Part shown: one piece after another, positions 23,789-36,869 of the stretch
Numbering within the stretch: the stretch's first letter is position 1
Layout of the letters: every line of letters starts with the position of its first letter
NCBI GenBank assembly: GCA_025677815.1
Contig: JAIXMP010000004.1
Location: forward strand, 186,001 to 250,000
Length of the DNA stretch: 64,000 nt
Source: Phascolomyces articulosus
Taxonomy: Eukaryota; Mucoromycota; Mucoromycetes; Mucorales; Lichtheimiaceae
Direction: 5' to 3'
Notes under the pieces: model-generated
What the model saw: only the letters and a program-made list of their open reading frames with translations
Databases searched by the model: none
What the model was told of the DNA's origin: nothing
Program-made: the position numbers and the translations under genes

Positions 23789-25869
23789 ATGAGTTTGATG
23801 GATGTAGAACAAACGAACCTTTGGACCGTATGTGATGTAGATGGAGTTTGTCATTGTGATTGGCGTCTTACAGCAAGTGGCTGTGAACAACAAGAAACCA
23901 TTAAAATTATCTATATCGTAAATGCAGCATTATCTGGTTTTGTTGGTTGTTTAGGTATTTATCAATCATATATAGTTACTTGTTGATCTAGTTAATATAA
24001 TACTAAATATACTATTTTATACAGCTTTATGGATTTCATATCATCGAATTATTGTATTAAAGCAAGATATTCTTGATTTTCGAACTGGGTTTCCAAGACC
24101 AAAACCAATTGAATCAATGGCAGTTATGGGAACGATATTTAACTTTTGTACGATTCAATTTTTTTTTTTATTCTGAGACAATAAGATGAAACCAGCATGC
24201 TTTTTACTTTTTTTGATGAGAAACACAGAAACCTATATTGCACAGCACAGCAACACGTTAAATTAACTCTTTCTTTTTTTTTCTGTGTAATTGTAGTACG
24301 AATGGCTCATGCTATTATTCTTACAGTAGACGGTATTCCAAATGTAGCCTTTCGATCATGTAACGTATATAAGAGAGGATATATAACAGATGGGATTGAC
24401 AGTAACGAAAAAAAGTAATGACGATCTTTATATCATTTTAATAACTGACATACTTGCCAAAAAATTAAATAGTCTTCTTTGAATTTCCATGGCAATTTGG
24501 ATTTGGTGCTTTAGCCTGCTACTTTTTTGGAATTGCACATACACTTTCAGATGTAGGTGTTTATTTTCACCGTGTTACCAAAACTAACCGTATTTGATTT
24601 TTTAAATTAACCCCAACATATGCCCTTCTAACTCTTTTTATAATAATAATAAAAAAATAACAAACTTATTATAGAGCAGTAAGATTATTTACGACAATTG
24701 GGTACGATCACCAATCATTATTGATGGTACTTGTGTTGCTATCATCAGCCTCCCATTCATTACCAACAACATTTGTGCTATCGCAGCTGGCGTTTTTGCT
24801 GTACAAGGAAACATTCATATGGCCACGAAATTTACCGATGCTCTTTATTGCTTTTGGACTTTTTACACGGGAACACTTGCCATCATCATTCTTTACGCTG
24901 GTATTCGTTTGTTACGTTTATTACGAAGTCATTTACTAGAAAAATCAGAAGGTCGTGTTAACGTAGCCAAAGTAAAATTGGGTGCACTTAAAGTACAAAT
25001 CATTGTTTTTACCGCCTTTATTTGTCTCGGTGTGTTTGCCATAATTCTTGGATTATATGCCGCATTAAGAATTCCTATTACTGTCAATAAGGCTTACAAT
25101 GGTGTGATTGCTGCTATTTGGACTTATGATGGTGCTCTTGCTACTGCATTTATCGAATTTGCCATTGTCTTAAAGTATGTCCTTGTTTATTCAATTCTTC
25201 ATTACTACACCCCCCCCCAAAAAAGTGGTGTGATTTTTTTCGTATATCCTTCTTTAATTCTTATTTCTCTTCCCTTCTAAATGAGGTTACTAATGTGAAT
25301 ATCAACATATTTGTTCATTTTTTCTTTATAGTCCTCGTATTGCTACTTTGGCTTCCGCATTTGGTTCTTCCAGTGGTACTGGTCTTGGAAAGTTATCTTC
25401 TTCAGGACCATTTGCCAGCCAAGGAGTCACTTCCAATTATACGTCAAATTTTGGTAATAGTGTTACTCTTGGTGCTACTTCAACGACAGATCAAAAAGAT
25501 ACAAAATGGAATGGCAGAGGCAGTATCGTTAGCGGTTGGACCCTTACTGGAAGTGATGCTACACGATCTAAAGTCCAATCGGGTGATCTAGGTAGCCCCA
25601 GAGGGGATAGCTTCCATTATAATAGACATGAATTTGGAAGTGATCATCAAATTCGTAGTCGAATTGAAGAAGAACAAATTCATTATAATGCTCTGACAAG
25701 TATTGCTCGTGCACCACCCCGCAATACATCTCCAACTTCTCCACCAGGCTCTCCGCCTGGTTCTCCACCTTTGGAGGATTATCGGTATAGAATGCCGGAC
25801 ATGACGTTTAACGATGGTTCAACTACATCCTCAGCCACTTATTTAACACATCACCAAGGTCATCCTTAA
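23789..25869 (+). CDS. Seven-transmembrane protein with Ser/Gly/Pro-rich C-terminal tail, family unknown
   Basis: Six exons in phase (23789-23954, 24025-24147, 24297-24359, 24473-24552, 24675-25174, 25332-25869) give 489 residues. Seven hydrophobic segments can be marked: IIYIVNAALSGFVGCLALW; the AVMGTIFNFLRMAHAIIL region; FGFGALACYFFGIAHTL; a long IIDGTCVAIISLPF segment; CFWTFYTGTLAIIILYAGI; VQIIVFTAFICLGVFAIILG; and GVIAAIWTYDGALATAFIEF. A short Cys-containing N terminus precedes them, and about 170 residues of low-complexity Ser/Gly/Thr tail with SPPGSPPGSPP follow. The topology resembles a GPCR (N terminus out, tail in), but I recognise no receptor family. The exon 3 donor (GTAACG at 24360) is the least certain junction; it was chosen because it alone keeps phase. 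Confidence 0.72.
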
Positions 25870-26763
25870 AGTAGAACTTTATTATTTTCATTATATTATT
25901 TATTATTTTACCCTGCCCTACCCTCTGTTCATCTCACTCTCCCTCTACATCACTATTTCTACCGATATCATTTACTATACATATATCTATATATTTATTT
26001 TCTTTTTTATTATTACTCTTTTTTCCCTTTCTTCTAGTCTTATATACTTTCTAATATCATATTTGTACGTAGTTTAAGTTTTCTTCTTACCTCTTCGCTT
26101 ATCAGCTAATATGCTTTTCTCCTTTATTTTCCATCTTGCTGGTAAAGACTATAATCCTTTCTCGTTACTATACTTTTTCTCCTCTTCTCTCTCCATATCA
26201 TATAATGACTTTATCATAAAAAAAAAGCATAAATACTATTATTATTATTATTATTACAATCACCTTATTTGATCAATATATGTTAAAGCAGCTGAAGATA
26301 ATCATCTTTTTTTCTCACGTACTTCACACAATCATAATTGAGTCGTTTTACAACATATATACAACTTTACACTATATAACCCAATAAAGAATCTTGTATT
26401 CTCCAATGATCAGCCATTGTGCTGACCCATTGCATTTCTTTATCATATTATCTTCCCACCGACTACTGCATATCATATAAATCAATATATATATAAAATA
26501 GAAAACTGAGAAATAAAAAAAAAGTGATATGATATTGCGAAAAAGAAATGTTTAGTAGATGGGGGGAGAGAGAGAAAAACCAAAGGTTGATAGGTAAAAA
26601 CGAAAACAATGGGATAAAAAAATAGAGAAAATGGGATAGTATATATTTATATATATATATATATATATAGAAGGGTAGAAAAGGGGATTAGTATGACAAA
26701 TGATAAATATGGGTTGGTGATGGAATTTGTTTGTTGATAAAAAAAAGAGAATATTAAATGCTA
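25870..26763. other. Intergenic between convergent genes
   Basis: Holds both 3' UTRs. It contains an ATT trinucleotide tract near 26238-26256 and a TA dinucleotide tract at about 26646-26669. No coding frame is supportable. Confidence 0.5.
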
Positions 26764-29684
26764 TTATTGTTTCTTGTCTCCATCTATTTCAGAAAGAGTA
26801 TTTGCAACACGCTTAGCGAGACCATAGATATCACCGTCTAACTCATCATTACCGTCGTCTCCACCTTTTTCTGATTTGGCTTCTTTGGATCGATCTCCAG
26901 ACTTGGCAATTCGTGTTACTGCTTGTACAATTTCAGATGACTTGGCGATCCTTGACACGAGTTCTGGGTCTATTAACGCAAAGAAAGTTTAATATAAAAA
27001 AGAGTAACAAAAAGAAACATAAAAATGTACAACGTTCTTCCTTATTTACCATTGCCATCCAAAAACTGTTCGATTGTCCAAACACCAATATGCTGGAATG
27101 CAATAGCTTGACTTTCATCCAAGAATTGTATAAGGAATCCACATAATCCACCAGCTGGGGTAGACCATACTTGCACAAATGGTGAATAATCCTTCACTAT
27201 ATTCATATATTTCAATTGAGTAGGAAGAATATAGATTTAAAAAAAAAAAAGTGAGCAAATAGACAAATTCCCTTTTCATGAATTTTTATAACACCTCACC
27301 TTTTGAGCTCAAATTGCCAATAGCAGCAGCAGAATTGCCTTGTACTTCCATATTACGACTTGCAGTAAGTGGTACCAACACTTCAAGTACACCCATAGCT
27401 AAAAGACGTTGTTTCAATTCCTCACTCAATGCTAAAACAGCAATAGCAGCTGTCATTTCTGTTTGTACACTTGCAGGGACTTGATTAATGAGTATTCGAA
27501 TACGTTCCACTGCGCCTGCTTCTACAATTGCTTTCTTATTACGTTCCGAGCTTGCTGCAAGATTTCGCAAGGTTGATATTGCGTGACATTGTATTTCTTC
27601 ATTATCGTCATAAGAAAGTAATTCGATCAGTGGGTTAACAAAACCTTCATCGATAATAGGAGATTCGTTGGCAGGATGTATGGATATATTGCGAATGCAT
27701 GCGACAGATGATAAAATGAGAGGAAGAAACGATGACTTGAGAAGACGAAGAAGTGGTGTGAGACCTTTGCATCTGACGATTTCGAGCTGGTATTTTTCTA
27801 TCGACATATGAAATAGAGTTAAGTCATCATTTCAAATGTTTCTATCACGCAGATCCTCTCTCTCTCTCTCTCTCTCTCTCTTCGTGACCGGGCTCCTCCT
27901 TCCTCTGATTCCAGTTGTTAAAACAGTAACAACAGCGATAAGAATAACTTACCATCAGACGCTAAATTACGAAGAGCAAGTGCTGCTTGACATTGAACCT
28001 TAAGACTTTTGGTTTCCATAAGTGCAATCAAATATTGTACCAAACGAGAATCGGTTTGTGCTAACTTTTTCCTATTACCGGCTAATGTGCCATATATAAC
28101 CCAATATTAGTAAAATTCACCAAATTTATAAACTTTAACTTTTTTCTACCATCAGAAAAAAAAAATCTAAAAACTTACCATCAACTGCAATATTACTAAG
28201 GGCTGTTGTACAATAATATTGAACATCTGCATCTGGAGAACTTAACAATCCTATTAGGACGGGGATGGCACCAGCATTTACTAACTGTTGACGATTTTCC
28301 TCTATTTAAAAATAAAAAAAAAGGTTGAGTTATCCACTCCTCGCCTATTATAAATCATCGAAAAAAAAATTGATGTATATAACATACGGGTATGTGTCAT
28401 ATTAAGAAGTGCACCGGTTGCATTACGTTGTACCCGTTGATCTTTGGATCGGGCTAAATCTACCAATAACCGAAGTGCGTCTGATCTTGCAATTTTGGCC
28501 TTATTTTCATCTAATAATGAGTTATATGAATATAGATATATATTAATATAACATAAACAAGGATCATTGGTTTTCTGTTTCATACTTACCATGTGTTGCA
28601 AGGTTTGTAATGCAGCCTACAGCATTACATTGTACTTCGACATTCGGACTTCCCATTTGACGAATTAACTGCTCAAGTCCACCAAGTTTGACGATCAGCA
28701 GCTTATTCTCCGCTATAACGGGTTTTCCATAAATAGGTGTGTGAGAAGGGGTTTTTTTTATTTCCATGCGCCCATTGCTAAGTTCATTTAAAACCTACTG
28801 TTTACAGCTAAATTTCCAAGCGCTGCACTTGCTGCGCGCTGTACTTCTACATCGTGCGATTGTAATAAGAAAAGAATAGGGTTCAATGTATCGCGACCTA
28901 CTTGACGAACATCTAAAAACAGCATCCATAAAAGCCAAAAAAAAAAAAAGATGAGTCTATTTAAATAATCTATCGATCATTTCGTTCATTCCATTGTTGT
29001 GTTTTCGATTGATATGAATAATCTCATCCAATCTATACATAGACAACCTCCTCCCTCCCCCCCCTTTTTTTTTACAAAAGAGATGGATATAATGCTACTG
29101 ATGATGGTGATTGTGACGATGACGTTACGGATGATTGATTACTTTCTTTATTACCTTTTTCTGTGATTTCAGCAAATGCTAATGCAGCTGACCTTTGCAA
29201 ATCTACATTATCTGAAAAAGCTAATGTTGATAATGCACGTAACGGTTCTCCCTCAAAAAAGTTGGTATGATTACGATCTATCCTCAAAAAAAAGAATATA
29301 AAGAAGTTAATAATGATAAAGATAATTTCCTCTCCCCATATAATTAAATAAGGGATGCATATATTGTTTAATAGTCGATTAAAAAAGAAAAACAAGAAAG
29401 AGAAAACAAAATAATCATAATAAATAATAAATAAAAACTTACTTTCGAGAAACTGAAGTAGTTCGGCAATAGCTTCACGTTCATTTTCTTGTAATAAAGG
29501 TTCATATAAACCTGTACGATTTCGTTCTATTGATTTTATTTTATTTATTGAGTTTAATCGTTTCAAGAGAATATAATGTAATTATGATAATAATAAAAGT
29601 CCATGGTTTCTTTTTTTTTAAAAAAAAGAAATGCTTACTTCCAAAACAGTCTTGGCAACACGAGCAGCTAGCAACGTTTCCCAT
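26764..29684 (-). CDS. VAC8: Vac8-type vacuolar armadillo-repeat protein
   Basis: Eleven exons: 29639-29684, 29443-29526, 29155-29277, 28799-28912, 28590-28712, 28388-28510, 28179-28301, 27953-28081, 27300-27797, 27050-27196, 26764-26969. They join to 571 residues, close to yeast Vac8 (578). Residues 1-15 ([15 protein letters not shown]) give a Gly2 myristoylation site and Cys7, 9, 10 and 13 as palmitoylation candidates. [13 protein letters not shown] and [13 protein letters not shown] mark the N-terminal region. Armadillo repeats follow, with signature runs such as [14 protein letters not shown] and [15 protein letters not shown]. The acidic, Lys-rich tail ends DGDKKQ. The protein anchors to the vacuolar membrane and scaffolds inheritance, fusion, nucleus-vacuole contact and autophagy partners. 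Every intron interrupts a codon after its first base. Confidence 0.97.
27854..27881. repeat. TC dinucleotide microsatellite in a VAC8 intron
   Basis: About 14 uninterrupted TC units lie in the intron between exons 8 and 9 of VAC8 (on the transcript, a GA tract). Likely length-polymorphic. Confidence 0.85.
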
Positions 29685-32600
29685 TTATAAAATCGTATAT
29701 ATATGTATTATGAGTTGTGTAATATTATTATTTGAATTGGTTTTCCGTAAAAAATGAAAAAGAGAATGGAAAGAAAAAAAGTATAACTATGATACAAGCT
29801 TTTTTCTTTTTTTTTTTGTTATAGTGTAAAAAGTGTTGTAATGAGTATTTTATAAATTCAAAAGTTGAAAAAAAAGAAAGAAAAAAAGAATGTCGTGTTT
29901 AATATATGTTGTTCGCGTCGTATAATGTCAAAGATGCTTTTTCAAGATGGATTGCGTTTTTTCCTTTTTTTTTTGTGTGTTTGAAGTATAAGTTTGAAAG
30001 TCAAGTGGCAGAAGAAATCGAAACCAACACGTTCCTCCAACCGGAGGTCAAAATGTATCAGACATGTTTGTGGTTGCATTCTTCTCCCCCATTAGGTTTT
30101 TTTTTTTATTTTGTATTATAATTTACAAGCAAACAAGCTACTTTTTCTATTCAATGATATAAACTATTATATATAATCATTTTAGTGTCTAATGTATATG
30201 ATACTAATAAAATACAAAAAGCTGAATTATTTTATATTTAAGCCAACTAAACGAACAAAAAACGGAAAACTATTATGATTGCTATCCAAAAGAATACGCA
30301 TGATTTTATTATACATTCAAAAATTACCCAACAATTTCATCTGCCCAGGTTAAGCCGATTTACCTTTCCTATCGATATGGAAACGCTACTTTTTAACTGC
30401 ATTTTATAATTTAAACACGATAGCCATGGAAATAAATGCTGTCATATTACATGTATGTGGTTGCTTAGTAGTATGAGTGGTTTCTTTTCATATAAGGTAA
30501 TAATCCTTTAATAAAATTTATATATCCTCGTGCATATAAAATTCTTTTATAGATTAGAGTTGTACTAAAGTGTTTGACTAAACCGTACCCCATTTTGTGG
30601 AACTGTTGCAATAATAACCAACAACAAACAACTACCCCATATAAACATTATTACTATGAATGACTAGAATAATTTATAGAATAATCATTTTATTCAAATC
30701 ATAGTATATTTTCTTAATAGCATACGTGGCTGCTTATTTTTTTTTCTCTATGATATAAAAAACACAAGTAAAAATAAAACTGTCTGTGCGTAGATCAGGG
30801 GACCCTGATCAACTATTACACATATGAAAGGAATGGGGCATTTCGACATCTATTTAACTATTGAGCCATAGATCATTATATGATTACGAATACATAATAT
30901 TGCGTGACATTTGCTGCTATATAAAAGACTGTAGTAATTTGTTCCATATCCTAAATCAAGTACCTAATCCTTCCCGCAGTTTTCACATTATTATTGATCT
31001 TATCAATGGGATTTTTCTCCCACTCTGACTTGCTGCTTGTCAACTTATCCGGATGAATGATAACTCTGATACGGGCTTTGGGTGTTGTTGGACAAACAGT
31101 AACTCTTAATTATTATCGTTTTCTCTATCATGGGCTAATGAAATTTTGGAGTCACTATTGGAATGATTGAATCACTGAATAGCCAGATGATCCAATATAA
31201 GCAATTGAATCCACATGGCGCTGCAGTTTACACACTTTTTTCAGGTCATGAGATATGCGGTGGCGTTCTGATTTTTCCTCAGCACTCAAGTAACCTAATC
31301 CATCACTATAAGTATTAAAAGATAAATCGGCTTACTGCTGGTGGTTTGTATACATTTGTGGTTTTTGAGGCGCCCTGCTTTCCAAAAATTCTTAATATAG
31401 TGGCAAATAACCCTCGTATCAAGGATTCAATTTGTTATATTTTGTTACTCTTATTGCTATGTGTCGGTATGAGTATCGTGGGTGCTCTGAAACTACTCCA
31501 CATGCTTGTTATTTATATAAATAATGAGTATGTAAAATAACGTTGGATTCAAACTTGCTACCAAGATGATGTCCAAAGATTGTTGCATGATGATTAATGG
31601 TATTTCAGCTGCTACAGTCATTGGTTTTCATCAGCCATAATTGAATCGATTCTCATTGCTTCAATATGCTTTCGGTAATGTGGATGCATTATTGCTACAG
31701 TAATATCTGATGTTGAATAGTTATTACTGATTATTTTGTTATTTGTTTTTGTTTTTGTTTTTTTTTTGCAATTAAAACTGATCCAATCAAAAGGTGAAAA
31801 AATGAGTAGGGAAAAGAGATATCGCATAATAATTAAGAGCGTGGATTTTGTTCTTTTTTTTGTGTTACCTTGATTTCCATTTTCTCTTTTGCTATTTCTA
31901 ATTAAACTATGAACCATAAGAATAATAAACTCTTTCTCGGTACAGATTATTCATCCAAAGTAAATTGTATTTAACTTATAGAATATAAATCATATTGAAT
32001 ATATCTACTATACCTTCATACCAAAAGAAAACTCTTGCTTGTATTAATATATTGATAAGATGATAGCGCCGTTTTATATATTTCTATTAGAGGATAGCGG
32101 TGATCATATAATCTAATGTTGTAACACATATGTAGAAAAAAGAATTGAGCAAAAACCTGGGTTATAAAAAAGTTGTAAACCGACTATATTTATAAAAGAA
32201 AGACGCTTCAATAATAACTAATGAGTATAAATAATGTAATAAAGACGATTAGAATGGCTATATATATATCGCTGGGAAGATGCTAGATCCAGTTATTAGA
32301 GTCTTTATAAAATAAATCTCGATTGGTATAAAAGCCACATGCTACACCACAGTTTTTTTTTATTATAAATATATCATGTGTTATATAATGTCTTATGGAT
32401 GAACAGCATTTAGAATCAAACAAAACCCCATAAACAACAACATTTCTTTTATGAAAAAAACAAAGGCGCCATAACATGATGAAAAGGAATATTAGACAAC
32501 AAACAAAATAGAACCTATTTAAAACCAAAACCTTTTCTTTTTTTATTCATTCTATCCGCGATATTTATCCGAAGACACTAGTACCTTCTTGGCTTTTTAT

Positions 32601-32919
32601 CTTTTTCAGGACAAAAAAAAAAAAAAGGTGGGTGAAACCGGAGTCGGGAGCAATCATGACAATAAAAAAATGGCGGATGTTTGATCTTCTCTAATAAAAA
32701 AAATGTTCGTCTTTAAGGCTTTTCTTCCATAATTGGTCAAAAAAATTGATTGGCTGGCGGGACATCACATGGGGTGACCGAAAAAAGAAACCAAGTTTAT
32801 ACAGATATGTTTTTCAACTCATTTTCTTTCTTTCCCCTTCTTTTCCCCTTCTTCTTCTTCTTCCTACCTTTATAATTTATTTCAAAAAGAATAAAGATTC
32901 ATATCTTTATGGTTTACCA
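29685..32919. other. Intergenic between VAC8 and the SPX-RING gene
   Basis: Divergent promoters lie at its two ends. The middle (about 30900-31650) is less AT-extreme and contains a 64-codon frame at 31346-31540 with one hydrophobic run (YILLLLLLCVGMSIVGALKL), possibly a remnant of a membrane protein. Stops interrupt it on both sides, so no gene is called. The 32550-32919 part is the SPX-RING upstream region, with pyrimidine tracts just before its ATG. Confidence 0.45.
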
Positions 32920-34817
32920 ATGAAGTTTGCAAAAGAGATCGAAAACGCATCCTATGACTTACCATCAGATTGGCGTCCTTATTTAATTCATTATAAGTTA
33001 TTAAAAAAAGCCATTCGTTTAGTCGTTGCCGAGTTACGAACTAGAGGTCTTTTAGATATTGAAAAGGGTGAAGGACAACTTAACTTTTCTTATGAATTTG
33101 ATGGTAAGTTAAAGAAATAAGTTAGTATAGTAAAATCTATAATAGGGTAGGAATAAATGAAGAAGAAGAAAAAAACTGACTTAAATGAATTGTGTGATTT
33201 ACTCTATATACGTATAACATTTGAATCATCAGGCGACGTCGAAGACCCACAACCTTGCATAAAAATAACAGTTGATGAAGCAGCAGCCCGATTGATACCC
33301 GACCTTATTCCCACATCATCTACAAATACATCTGTATTGAAAATTAAATTGGTCAAAGATTCCGAATTCTTTCATCTTTTATTAAAAGGTTTATCTCAAG
33401 CATCCGTCTTATATTCAACTGAACAAAAACGACTATCAGGAAAAGTCGATGCATTAGAAACTCAATTAGCAAAAGCGGTAATTATTGTACTCTTTGTTAT
33501 GCACATTCGATATATATATAAGGGAGTGAATAGGCTGACTATACTTCCTATTGCATAATCTCACAGATTTTCTTCATTTTCTATTTTTCTTTATTATAGG
33601 CATCGCCGAAAAAGCAAAAAGACATGTATATATGGCGTGATATTTTCAAGTTATATATGAATGCCTCTGTTTTTGAAACTACTAGAACCATTGATCATTC
33701 AATACAATCTTTTGAAAGGAGTAAACAACAATTACAATGGTTTACAAAAGAACTTGAGCGATTAAATTTGGTAAGTTAACATAAAAGAAATTATCTCAAT
33801 CTAAGTTTGTTATTTTCATCATCAGTTGAGTTAATTTTGCTCTCCCCATCTTCTCTTTACTTATACTAACAACACTTATTGTTATTAGGCAACGAAACTT
33901 GGATCGAAAAACTCGAAAGAAGCTCTTAAACGATTCATACAAATGAATGAAGAACTTGCCGATTTTAAACGTTTCCATGCATTAAATCATACAGCAATGA
34001 CAAAAATTCTCAAGAAACATGATAAACAAAGTGGTTTAACGTAAATAATCCAGTATTTATTTAATTTCCCGTTCTCCCGAATGATTACCAGCATCTTCTT
34101 CTACATTATTTTATCATAGTAACTTACAAAAAAAAACTATTGATATATATATATATTATTCTTTTAGTGCACGAACTGAATTTCCTACTTTTGCAAAAGA
34201 GAACGTAGCCATTGTTGAAAATGTCTTACTTGCCCTCTATTCTACCATTACTTCGAAAATCATTTCTATTGTACCTCAAATTGACAGTCATAATTGCCCT
34301 ATCTGTTTTGGTAAGCAAACAAAAGAGAAATTGGTTGATCTACTATACATCATTTGATATGAACTGACCTGTTTCGTGTTGCCATTCTTTTTTTTTTCTC
34401 AATGTGTACATCTATAGCTATTGCATGGAGACCAATCAGATTAGAATGTGGACATGTGTTCTGTGTACGATGTTTAATCAAAGCACATCGTCGAAAACTC
34501 TTTGATTGTCCTGTCTGTAGAAGAAAACATGCTGTTGGTAATGCAGATGCCACTAATCTTGATAGAAGTTTACAGAATTTCTTCATGATGTATTTCCCTC
34601 GAGAAATTCAAGAAAAACGTCGAGAAAATGAAAAAGAACAAGCAATGCAAGATATGGAGGCGGTAAATATATCACCATTTATTAATGATCTACTTGTTGA
34701 ATGATGATAGACAACAAATTTACTCACGGTTTTTTTATTTCATCATTACTATTATAGATCACAGGAAGAGCATGGACAATGTATGCAGGGAGAGAATCCT
34801 CATGCTCCATCATGTAA
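32920..34817 (+). CDS. SPX-domain RING-finger E3 ubiquitin ligase with C-terminal CaaX box
   Basis: Seven exons in phase (32920-33103, 33233-33477, 33600-33770, 33889-34040, 34168-34310, 34418-34662, 34758-34817) give 399 residues. The N terminus begins MKFAKEIENA, and the SPX core LNHTAMTKILKKHDK lies near residue 240; SPX domains bind inositol pyrophosphates. The RING finger starts at CPICF (294-298) and continues CGHVFCVRCLIKAH and CPVCRRK, a C3HC4 pattern. The last exon ends SSCSIM, a CaaX motif predicting farnesylation. Known SPX-RING ligases (plant NLA, fission yeast Pqr1) ubiquitinate phosphate transporters. The final intron (34663-34757, GTAAAT...TTATAG) decides whether the CaaX tail exists; reading through would end after INDLLVE. 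Confidence 0.9.
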
Positions 34818-36070
34818 AAAAAGTATCATACAACACATCATGATGCTTTACCTGTATAAATTATCATTAATATTATTATATTTACATATATATATATATA
34901 TATATATCTCATTCATCACTACAACACCATCATCCATCATATTTTTTTTTTGTCATATAAAACTATTCATTCCATCGTTGTTATAATATTCTTTTTTGTT
35001 ACCTAGAATAATTATTATTCATTCTCCCATTTTTCATAATATTATAATTATATCAATAACAATATCTTGAGACAATCAAAAAAGAAAATTATAATGCCTA
35101 CAAATCTTTGATCTCTTTTAATAATGTGTGCGTGTGTATATGCCTTTACGTTCTAGTAAACATAAAAAATGGAGGGTAATCAAAACACCAGATAATTTCA
35201 TTTTTATATGAAATACATCACGAGTGATTTTAGCATGACACATTGAGTATTTGATTTGGGAACATGCGTGGTTAACAGGTGACAGGTGTATGCTAGACGC
35301 GTGTGAGTTAATTTCGCTCTCTATATTATAGTTGTTGAAGTGTTGTTATTGTTGCGTAGTACGAGATTATGTCAGGTAAAAAAAAACCAGACTTATCACA
35401 CAACATAACCCATTTATTCTATTGAAAAAATAGAGATACCAGGTTTTTTTTTTGATACTATAGTATATCAGGTACACACTATATAATCTATAAATTTGAC
35501 CCAAATAATATAACGTTTGTGTCAGGCGAAAAATACCAAGTTGGAACATAAATCGTTCAATTTGTTGCATAATACTCGTGTTGTAAGTAATGATATAGGT
35601 TTTGTTACATTGGTAATATGTATATTAATAGTCCCCCCAACAATTACTTATTGAATTCTCACGTAGGTTAGTTGTACCATATAAGTTACTGTGTGAAAAA
35701 AAACAGGGTCGTTGCTTTAATCGTTTTGAATCAATAGCAATGAACTTTTGGGATTAGATATTATATTATAAATAAGAAATATAAACTATTGTATTTTTCA
35801 ACAGTAACTTGGGGTCGTTGTCATGAAATCAATGTATAATTATTTTTCATGAGAAACAATTACTCCATGTTTAAACATTGAGCTCAGGCAGGGAGAAAAA
35901 AGTGTGAATGACATGGAAACAAAACTTCTGAAACCAGGTACAGCCTAGAAAATTTAAGCAATGTAGGAGGGAGAGAGCCAAACGAAAAATGAGCGGAGTT
36001 AATGCTTGGATGGAGTCAATAGTGGTGGTGCTGCAAAGGCAGGATTCCTTCTCTTTTAAAGGCTGAAACA
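34818..36070. promoter_or_regulatory. Intergenic: SPX-RING 3' flank and RPL11 promoter region
   Basis: AT-rich, with a TA dinucleotide tract at about 34886-34907 and short self-overlapping frames only. The RPL11 promoter must lie in the last few hundred bases; a GTTTAAAC palindrome at 35870-35877 and purine-rich stretches near 35950-36060 are visible, but no known element can be assigned. Confidence 0.4.
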
Positions 36071-36869
36071 ATGGTATGTATTAGTTTGATGGTGCAAATG
36101 AAAGAAAGAGAACAAGCAATAGATAGGATATAGAATAGAACGAAACGAATGGATGAATCAATCGAATGGATGGATGCATGGATGAATAAGATGGATGAAT
36201 TAAATAAATCATTTGATCACTATAGAGCGCCGAAGGACAACAGGTCAAGAAGAACCCCATGCGTGAGCTTCACATTGAGAAGCTTGTGCTCAACATTTGC
36301 GTTGGTGAATCTGGTGACAGATTGACCCGTGCTGCTAAGGTGCTCGAACAGCTTACTGGTCAAACTCCCGTTTACTCCAAGGCTCGCTACACTGTCCGTA
36401 CCTTCAGCATTCGTCGTAACGAAAAGATCTCCGTTCACGTCACCGTCCGTGGCCCTAAGGCTGAGGAAATTTTGGAACGTGGTTTGAAGGTCAAGGAATA
36501 CGAACTTCGCCAACGCAACTTCTCTGCTACCGGTAACTTTGGTTTCGGTATTGACGAACACATTGATCTTGGCATCAAGTACGATCCTTCCATTGGTATT
36601 TACGGTATGGATTACTACATTGTCATGGGCCGCCCTGGTAACAGCGTCGCTCGCAGAAAGCACGCCAAGAGTAGAGTTGGCTTCAACCACCGCATCAAGA
36701 AGGAAGAGACCATTGAATGGTTCAAGTCTCGCGTAAGTTATTTATTTATTATTATTGTGACAAAAACAAATTAGAGGATGGGTTTAGGTGGAAAGAATTG
36801 TTGAATTGGTTATTCTAATTTTATTTCATTTATAATATATAGTTCGACGGTCTTGTCTTGAACAAATAA
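36071..36869 (+). CDS. RPL11: 60S ribosomal protein uL5 (RPL11)
   Basis: Three exons: 36071-36073 (only the ATG), 36226-36732 and 36843-36869, giving 178 residues. The intron directly after the start codon (GTATGT...CTATAG) yields an N terminus beginning [20 protein letters not shown], as expected for eukaryotic uL5; the later in-frame ATG at 36259 would lose the conserved start. Strong conservation runs throughout ([44 protein letters not shown]). uL5 contacts 5S rRNA in the central protuberance of the large subunit and enters it as part of the 5S RNP. Codon use is noticeably more C-ending than in neighbours, as in highly expressed fungal genes. Confidence 0.97.

Noticed and set aside
26764..29684. 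Functional clustering of VAC8 with PEP7 as a vacuolar gene cluster
   Set aside because: The genes are about 9 kb apart with an unrelated gene and a gene-poor stretch between them; fungal housekeeping genes are commonly intermingled.
31346..31540. Hydrophobic 64-codon frame as a possible membrane protein
   Set aside because: Only one hydrophobic run, stops on both sides, no family recognised; mentioned only as a possible remnant.
36220..36690. 156-codon frame antisense to RPL11
   Set aside because: A shadow frame created by the biased codons of the highly expressed RPL11 on the other strand.
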